A DNA stretch of 10,226 nt. Origin: Porticoccus sp041581635 (lineage in GTDB: Bacteria; Pseudomonadota; Gammaproteobacteria; Pseudomonadales; Porticoccaceae). Shown here in pieces: positions 6,504 to 10,226 of the stretch (positions are counted from its first letter, which is position 1; the number at the start of each line of letters is the position of its first letter). Below the pieces are notes generated by a model. The model had not been told where the DNA came from, made no database searches, and saw nothing but the letters and a program-made list of their open reading frames with translations. The translations under genes and the position numbers were made by a program. The DNA lies in contig JBFICW010000052.1 in assembly GCA_041581635.1 (NCBI GenBank), positions 1-10,226 on the forward strand, read 5' to 3'.

Positions 6504-7415
6504 TTAAAACGAATGTTTTAATTTTTTCACTAACTCTCTCAGCATCGTAATTCCGTAAACGTTCTTAGTCGTCCAGTTATCTGCGAAAATATCCCGACTC
6601 ACCTCAATTGGATGCTCTAAGGGAAAACCTATTGATTCCATGGGCAAGAACGCAAAACCATGCTCTTCCTCCGATGTGTGTGTTGCGTCTCCACCAAAAC
6701 CTATATTCGTAACCAAATTACGAGTTGGCAGTATGCACAAGCCACTTTTCAGCCAGCATAAATAAAGCCACTGGTAATCCCATGTATCAATTTCACCCAG
6801 TGCGACTCTATCAAATGTTCGTTTCCAGTAAGCTTGAAACCAGCGACTCCCATCACCAATGTCCAGCAGCCAATCAGTTGCTCTTAGCTCTGGCCACTCC
6901 ACCATATCTACATCGTAATGCTGCCATGCTCTTCGCCAAGTTGCCCACCCCCAGCAATGAAAATATCGGCTGAAAAAATAACTGTTATTTGGCCTGTGCC
7001 GAGTGCCGTGAAAATGTTGTGCTCCAATCGCCATAATTCGATCATCGTTCCGGTACCTTTCCAGCAATTCTTTGCAGTACCTGAAGAAACTTAAGTCGGG
7101 CAAGCAGTCATCCTCAAGGATTATGCCCTCCTCTTCCTGCTTGAAAAACCAGTCAATCGCTCCACTGACTGCCTCACGGCATCCGATATTTTCTCTACGA
7201 AAGAGCGTCTTCACTTCACATGGCCAGTCTACACCTTCAAGTACTTTTCTTGTCTGAGCACATAACTCCGGGTCCCTAGGTGATGTGAGTCTCGGGCCAT
7301 CTGCAGCAATGTAAAGCTTGTCTGGCCTTACCAAGCGTATAGCTTCAAAAACCCGCCTAGTCGTCTCAGGCCTATTGAAAATCAGGAAAAGGATTGGTGG
7401 AGTATCATTACTCAT
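6504..7415 (-). CDS. GT-A-type glycosyltransferase (nucleotide-diphospho-sugar transferase fold)
   Basis: The 303-residue protein resembles a group often labelled hemolytic protein HlpA-like, which really carries a GT2-like GT-A fold. Supporting segments are the N-terminal PPILFLIFNRPETTRRVFEA, ADGPR at 38-42, FRRENIGCREAVSGAIDW (about 72-89), the acidic metal-binding motif ILEDDC (99-104), the aromatic block FHCWGWATWRRAW (152-164) and DTWDYQW (210-216). It would be a cytoplasmic sugar transferase; the older haemolysin label has no support here. Donor and acceptor are unknown. The ATG at 7415 lacks a ribosome-binding site and lies eight bases after a TATAAT box, so the mRNA could be leaderless. 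The gene is transcribed alone, converging on the GT4 and diverging from the GT2 gene. Confidence 0.88.
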   Translation of the reverse strand: MSNDTPPILFLIFNRPETTRRVFEAIRLVRPDKLYIAADGPRLTSPRDPELCAQTRKVLEGVDWPCEVKTLFRRENIGCREAVSGAIDWFFKQEEEGIILEDDCLPDLSFFRYCKELLERYRNDDRIMAIGAQHFHGTRHRPNNSYFFSRYFHCWGWATWRRAWQHYDVDMVEWPELRATDWLLDIGDGSRWFQAYWKRTFDRVALGEIDTWDYQWLYLCWLKSGLCILPTRNLVTNIGFGGDATHTSEEEHGFAFLPMESIGFPLEHPIEVSRDIFADNWTTKNVYGITMLRELVKKLKHSF

Positions 7416-7423
7416 TTCATATG

Positions 7424-7429
7424 ATTATA
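7424..7429 (-). promoter_or_regulatory. TATAAT -10 box very close to the start codon
   Basis: A perfect TATAAT on the minus strand ends eight bases before the ATG at 7415. A transcript from it would start at or within a base or two of the start codon. The hexamer at -35 (ATTACC, 17-base spacing) matches only three of six consensus bases. Confidence 0.4.
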
Positions 7430-7517
7430 GGTTGCAGGTAACCGCGGGTAATGGACAACAGGTCAAATGCCCGGGTCAGTCAGCGACCGTATACCCTCAA
7501 AAACTATTTCTACAATA

Positions 7518-8279
7518 ATGACACAGCAATCACCCTTCTTTTCCATCATTACCGTAGTTAGAAACTCGCAGAACACTATCCTGGGCACACTTCAAAGCGT
7601 TAGGAACCAAACCCATCCTAGCCTTGAACATATTGTTATTGATGGACAATCCACAGATAACACACTAGAGATAATCGAAAACAACAGGTGGGAAGGCTTA
7701 AAACTTTTGTCTGAACCCGATGATGGCATTGCCGATGCGATGAATAAAGGTATCTCAATCGCCAAAGGCAAGTGGCTCATTTTTATCAATTCAGATGATC
7801 ACCTAATGTGCCAAGACACGCTTCAGTCTGTACTGCCTTATCTAAAAGATAATATCGATATCGTCGGGTTCCCGGTAATGTACGGTAGCTTGAATACTCA
7901 GCTCACCTTAAAAGCTCCTCGCGGCGCGAATTGGTATCTCAATTTCAAAACGGGTTTGTTGCATCAGGGTACCTTTATTCATAGACGCGTCTTCGAAAAA
8001 ATCGGCACTTATGACACAAGTTTAAAGGTGACCATGGATTACGAACTCTTTCTCAGGGCGTACCGCGAGGGCGTGACATTTTCGTTCCACGCTTCCCCTG
8101 CCATTTCCGTCATGGGAGATGATGGCATATCAAGTCAACGTGATTGGAAAAACCTTTCCATTCGTTTCATGGAGGAAAAAAGAATCCACCTGAAGCATGC
8201 CCATGGAATTCTAAAAATCTGCTACAGCGCCTACTGGCCGTTGTATTCCTTGTATTGGCGAATCCGTCACATCTTTTAA
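7518..8279 (+). CDS. GT2 family glycosyltransferase
   Basis: This is a soluble GT-A inverting glycosyltransferase of 253 residues from the ATG at 7518. The domain begins at once with PFFSIITVVRNSQNTILGTLQSV. The conserved DGQSTDNT lies at 42-49, DDGIADAMNKG near 72-82, the metal-binding region INSDD with the acidic pair at 93-94, and LLHQGTFIHRRVF further on. The catalytic-base region MDYELF begins at 173. There are no membrane segments, so it would work at the cytoplasmic face on a lipid-linked acceptor. The frame opens earlier, at the ATG at 7467, but the 17 extra residues precede the first beta strand and look unrelated to the fold, so I prefer 7518; neither start has a clear ribosome-binding site. 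Seven bases separate its stop from the next gene, so the two are surely co-transcribed. Confidence 0.92.
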   Translation: MTQQSPFFSIITVVRNSQNTILGTLQSVRNQTHPSLEHIVIDGQSTDNTLEIIENNRWEGLKLLSEPDDGIADAMNKGISIAKGKWLIFINSDDHLMCQDTLQSVLPYLKDNIDIVGFPVMYGSLNTQLTLKAPRGANWYLNFKTGLLHQGTFIHRRVFEKIGTYDTSLKVTMDYELFLRAYREGVTFSFHASPAISVMGDDGISSQRDWKNLSIRFMEEKRIHLKHAHGILKICYSAYWPLYSLYWRIRHIF

Positions 8280-8286
8280 GGTAGCG

Positions 8287-9444
8287 ATGAGGCCGTCACC
8301 TATGCGTATACTTTTTATCAGCAAACGTCGGTATATGGGAAAGGACTTAATCGACGATAGGTTCGGTCGCTTTTATGAGCTCCCAGAGGAGCTGGCAGCT
8401 TTGGGGCATGGCGTTACTGGCCTATGCATCGACTACTATAAGTCCGCTCCTAAAGGGAAAAGAACGCTTGAGACCCCATCAGGCGTTAGCTGGCGAATGG
8501 CCGGCCTTTGGCCATTACCTCCATACGAGGCTCTTAGTCACATCTATCAGTTGTGCAAATTGATTAACGATTTCAAGCCCGATGTCATCATTGGCAGTTC
8601 CGATGCCTACCATGTGATCCTCGCAGTGTGGGTCGCTCGAAAATACAACCTTCCCTCAGTAGTCGATTTGTATGATCAGTATGAGGCCTTTGCTGCAACC
8701 AAAGCATTAGGATTGCGGAGCGCGTATAGACGTGCAATATCACGGGCCACGGGAATAACTTGTGTAAGCCAGCGGCTGGCAGACTGGGTCAAGAACCTTG
8801 GGCCTGACATGCCTCCTGCTATCAGGCTTGGCAATGCAGTACCAGATGAGCTGTTTTTCCAAAGAGACAAAGTAAAATCCAGACAATCTTTAGGTCTGCC
8901 GGATGAAAAATGCATCCTGGTAGGAACGGCCGGAGCACTAACTAAAAATCGTGACATCAACTCCTTATACGCTGCATTCATTAAAATTTCAGATCTCAGA
9001 CCCGATGTGCACCTAGTACTAGCAGGCCCCCGAGATCGCCCGCCACCCATACACCCCCGCATTCACGACCTGGGCAACCTGCCGTATCACCAGATACCAA
9101 TTGTTTTCTCAGCTTTGGATATTGGCATTGTGTGCAATGCGAACAACCGCTTCGCCTACTACTGCTGCCCGCAAAAGTTATTGGAGATGAAGTCTTGTGG
9201 GTTGCCCGTTATCAGTTCGGATGCAATCGAAAGACCTAATGAAGATCAAAAGCTGATATATCGTACAGGAGACCATATGCATTTGGCCGAGCGAATTCTT
9301 CAGCTAATCGAGAGAAACCTGGGAACTGACGCAGAATGCAATATTACAACATGGGCAGAACAGACTAAAAAACTCGAAAGTTTTCTTATCACTGTCACAA
9401 ATCCGGTTCCCCTTCCCCATGAAGGACAAAGCAATAAACACTAG
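8287..9444 (+). CDS. GT4 family glycosyltransferase
   Basis: A GT-B glycosyltransferase of 385 residues. The N-terminal domain starts MRILFISKRRYMGKD, continues through FYELPEELAALGHGV and has VVDLYDQYEAF and GITCVSQRLADW typical of the family. The C-terminal domain begins near VGTAGALTKNRD (212-223), with Lys220 and Arg222 as likely phosphate contacts. In the E-x7-E position the first glutamate is replaced by tyrosine (YCCPQKLLE, with Glu300 retained), a form I also associate with other GT4 enzymes reading YxxPxKLxE. The start at 8287 has AGG five bases upstream; the ATG at 8302 is an alternative with GAGG nine bases upstream. It forms a two-gene unit with the preceding GT2 and ends 29 bp from a converging methyltransferase. 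Donor and acceptor are unknown. Confidence 0.9.
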   Translation: MRPSPMRILFISKRRYMGKDLIDDRFGRFYELPEELAALGHGVTGLCIDYYKSAPKGKRTLETPSGVSWRMAGLWPLPPYEALSHIYQLCKLINDFKPDVIIGSSDAYHVILAVWVARKYNLPSVVDLYDQYEAFAATKALGLRSAYRRAISRATGITCVSQRLADWVKNLGPDMPPAIRLGNAVPDELFFQRDKVKSRQSLGLPDEKCILVGTAGALTKNRDINSLYAAFIKISDLRPDVHLVLAGPRDRPPPIHPRIHDLGNLPYHQIPIVFSALDIGIVCNANNRFAYYCCPQKLLEMKSCGLPVISSDAIERPNEDQKLIYRTGDHMHLAERILQLIERNLGTDAECNITTWAEQTKKLESFLITVTNPVPLPHEGQSNKH

Positions 9445-9473
9445 CCGACCGGTGTACTGCTTTGACTAATGTG

Positions 9474-10169
9474 TTAATTAAGTTTCTTCTTCAGAACAAA
9501 AATGTTGGTTTGACTAAACACCTGAAGCCATCTAATCACCCATAACGGCAGCAGCTTCAAGGACGGACCGTCCCAATGGAATTGTTCCGGGTATTTCAGA
9601 ACCATTGCCGTGTACTCATGCGCCTCAAAGCCAGCATCCCGGCATACAGCATGCATACCACAGTGAGTCAGCAATTTAAGTTCCTCATGGTACTTGCCCG
9701 TTCTCACCAGCAAAGAGGTAAAAATAAAATTGGGCAGGTAGTGTATTAGCGGTATTGAGTAATGTGGTTCTACCGGGAAGAATCGGTTAGGGGTTGAAAA
9801 AAAGCACAGGCCGTCGTCCTTGAGAACCCTCGAAATTTCCTTCAAGTGATTCAGTTGATCATCGACATGTTCAATGACGTGATTCGTAATAACCACATCA
9901 AAGCTTTTGTCCTCATACGGCAACAAAGTAGAGCCAATACGTTCAAAGTGGATAGCTGCTCTTGATTCACTACTCAGCTGATTATTTACATCGCAGCCGT
10001 AGACATCATTATCAGCAGCAAAGTGGCTGATGATCTCTCCGTTTCCGCAGCCTATGTCGAGAATTTTTTTACCTCGAATAAGGTCGGTTTCCAGATAATG
10101 CCGAATGATCGATTCAATCTTCCTTGCCTTGCTGGCACGGTCGTTATCAACCATAAACCCCTTCTTCAT
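9474..10169 (-). CDS. Class I SAM-dependent methyltransferase (Methyltransf_11/UbiE-like)
   Basis: The 231-residue protein has a standard Rossmann methyltransferase domain: motif I KILDIGCGNGE (35-45), the acidic residue after strand 2 in YGCDVNN (D60), the post-strand-4 segment VIEHVDD (98-104) and the GLCFFSTPNRF strand (120-130). The rest is hydrophobic and aromatic (for example IHYLPNFIFTSLL near 142-154), perhaps a lid or membrane-contacting part. Sequence alone does not fix the substrate; the neighbours suggest a glycan or its lipid carrier. The ATG at 10169 lacks a good ribosome-binding site. It overlaps, as ATGA, the stop of a 15-codon frame that does have one, so translation may be coupled or the true start may lie in that frame. 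It converges on the GT4 gene, with the upstream side cut by the window edge. Confidence 0.9.
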   Translation of the reverse strand: MKKGFMVDNDRASKARKIESIIRHYLETDLIRGKKILDIGCGNGEIISHFAADNDVYGCDVNNQLSSESRAAIHFERIGSTLLPYEDKSFDVVITNHVIEHVDDQLNHLKEISRVLKDDGLCFFSTPNRFFPVEPHYSIPLIHYLPNFIFTSLLVRTGKYHEELKLLTHCGMHAVCRDAGFEAHEYTAMVLKYPEQFHWDGPSLKLLPLWVIRWLQVFSQTNIFVLKKKLN

Positions 10170-10213
10170 ACGATATTCTGCCTGCTGGCGCCAAACACGG
10201 GGTTAAATGTCAT
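10166..10213 (-). CDS. 15-codon ORF overlapping the methyltransferase start (leader peptide or displaced N-terminus)
   Basis: On the minus strand an ATG at 10213, preceded by AGGA four bases upstream, opens the frame MTFNPVFGASRQNIV and stops at TGA (10168-10166), sharing the ATGA of the methyltransferase start. The methyltransferase frame itself stays open upstream of its ATG back to a TAA, reading PRVWRQQAEYR. The short frame could be a coupling leader peptide, or the true N-terminus of the methyltransferase put out of frame by an indel near 10170-10190. No comparison is possible here. Confidence 0.3.
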   Translation of the reverse strand: MTFNPVFGASRQNIV

Positions 10214-10226
10214 CCGGTCCTGATTA

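Noticed and set aside
7467..7517. Alternative upstream start of the GT2 gene
   Set aside because: The 17 extra residues (MPGSVSDRIPSKTISTI) precede the first strand of the fold and lack a ribosome-binding site; the ATG at 7518 fits the family better.
9474..9481. TTAATTAA palindrome at the end of the last methyltransferase gene
   Set aside because: It is only eight AT bases, partly formed by the stop codon, with no further symmetry or T-run terminator.

Overview
The window is part of a surface-polysaccharide (O-antigen or exopolysaccharide) biosynthesis region. It appears to come from a Gram-negative bacterium, most likely a gammaproteobacterium of Pseudomonas or Marinobacter type; that assignment rests on protein flavour and moderate GC by eye and is only a guess. 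Nine substantial protein genes are visible: five glycosyltransferases or glycosyltransferase-like proteins (one cut by the left edge), four SAM-dependent methyltransferases (two of them FkbM-type) and one fused membrane-plus-ATPase ABC exporter, which makes ten counting the partial gene. There are no RNA genes, insertion sequences or CRISPR arrays.

Layout. At the left edge is the C-terminal part of a membrane-anchored GT2 enzyme on the + strand (2-385). It converges on a minus-strand group read from right to left: FkbM methyltransferase (4081-3326), a non-coding or decayed stretch of about 330 bp, a second FkbM methyltransferase (about 2994-2185) and the ABC exporter (2139-382). A 439-bp intergenic region (4082-4520) separates this group from a + strand pair: a zinc-motif methyltransferase (4521-5357) overlapping by one base with a GT4 glycosyltransferase (5357-6463). 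A minus-strand GT-A-like glycosyltransferase (7415-6504) converges on that pair. It diverges from a second + strand pair, a GT2 (7518-8279) and a GT4 (8287-9444). A minus-strand class I methyltransferase (10169-9474) closes the window.

How the genes could work together (inference). The soluble glycosyltransferases would build an oligosaccharide on a lipid carrier. The methyltransferases would O-methylate sugars or cap the chain. The PglK/MsbA-type ABC exporter could flip the lipid-linked product, since no Wzx or Wzm/Wzt is visible here. The strand changes five times in 10 kb, which suggests piecemeal assembly of the locus rather than one long operon.

The most interesting local signals are: (1) the 2185-2994 FkbM gene, whose family-like N-terminus continues 23 codons upstream of any usual start to an ATA codon with a well-placed ribosome-binding site; (2) a degraded-looking stretch just upstream of it, with a strong Shine-Dalgarno leading into a 6-codon frame; (3) a 21-bp identical stretch in the SAM-binding motif of the two otherwise divergent FkbM genes; (4) an intergenic region with interlocking inverted repeats and a repeated octamer; and (5) a 15-codon frame ending in an ATGA overlap ahead of the last methyltransferase. 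I do not see a clearly new biological system.
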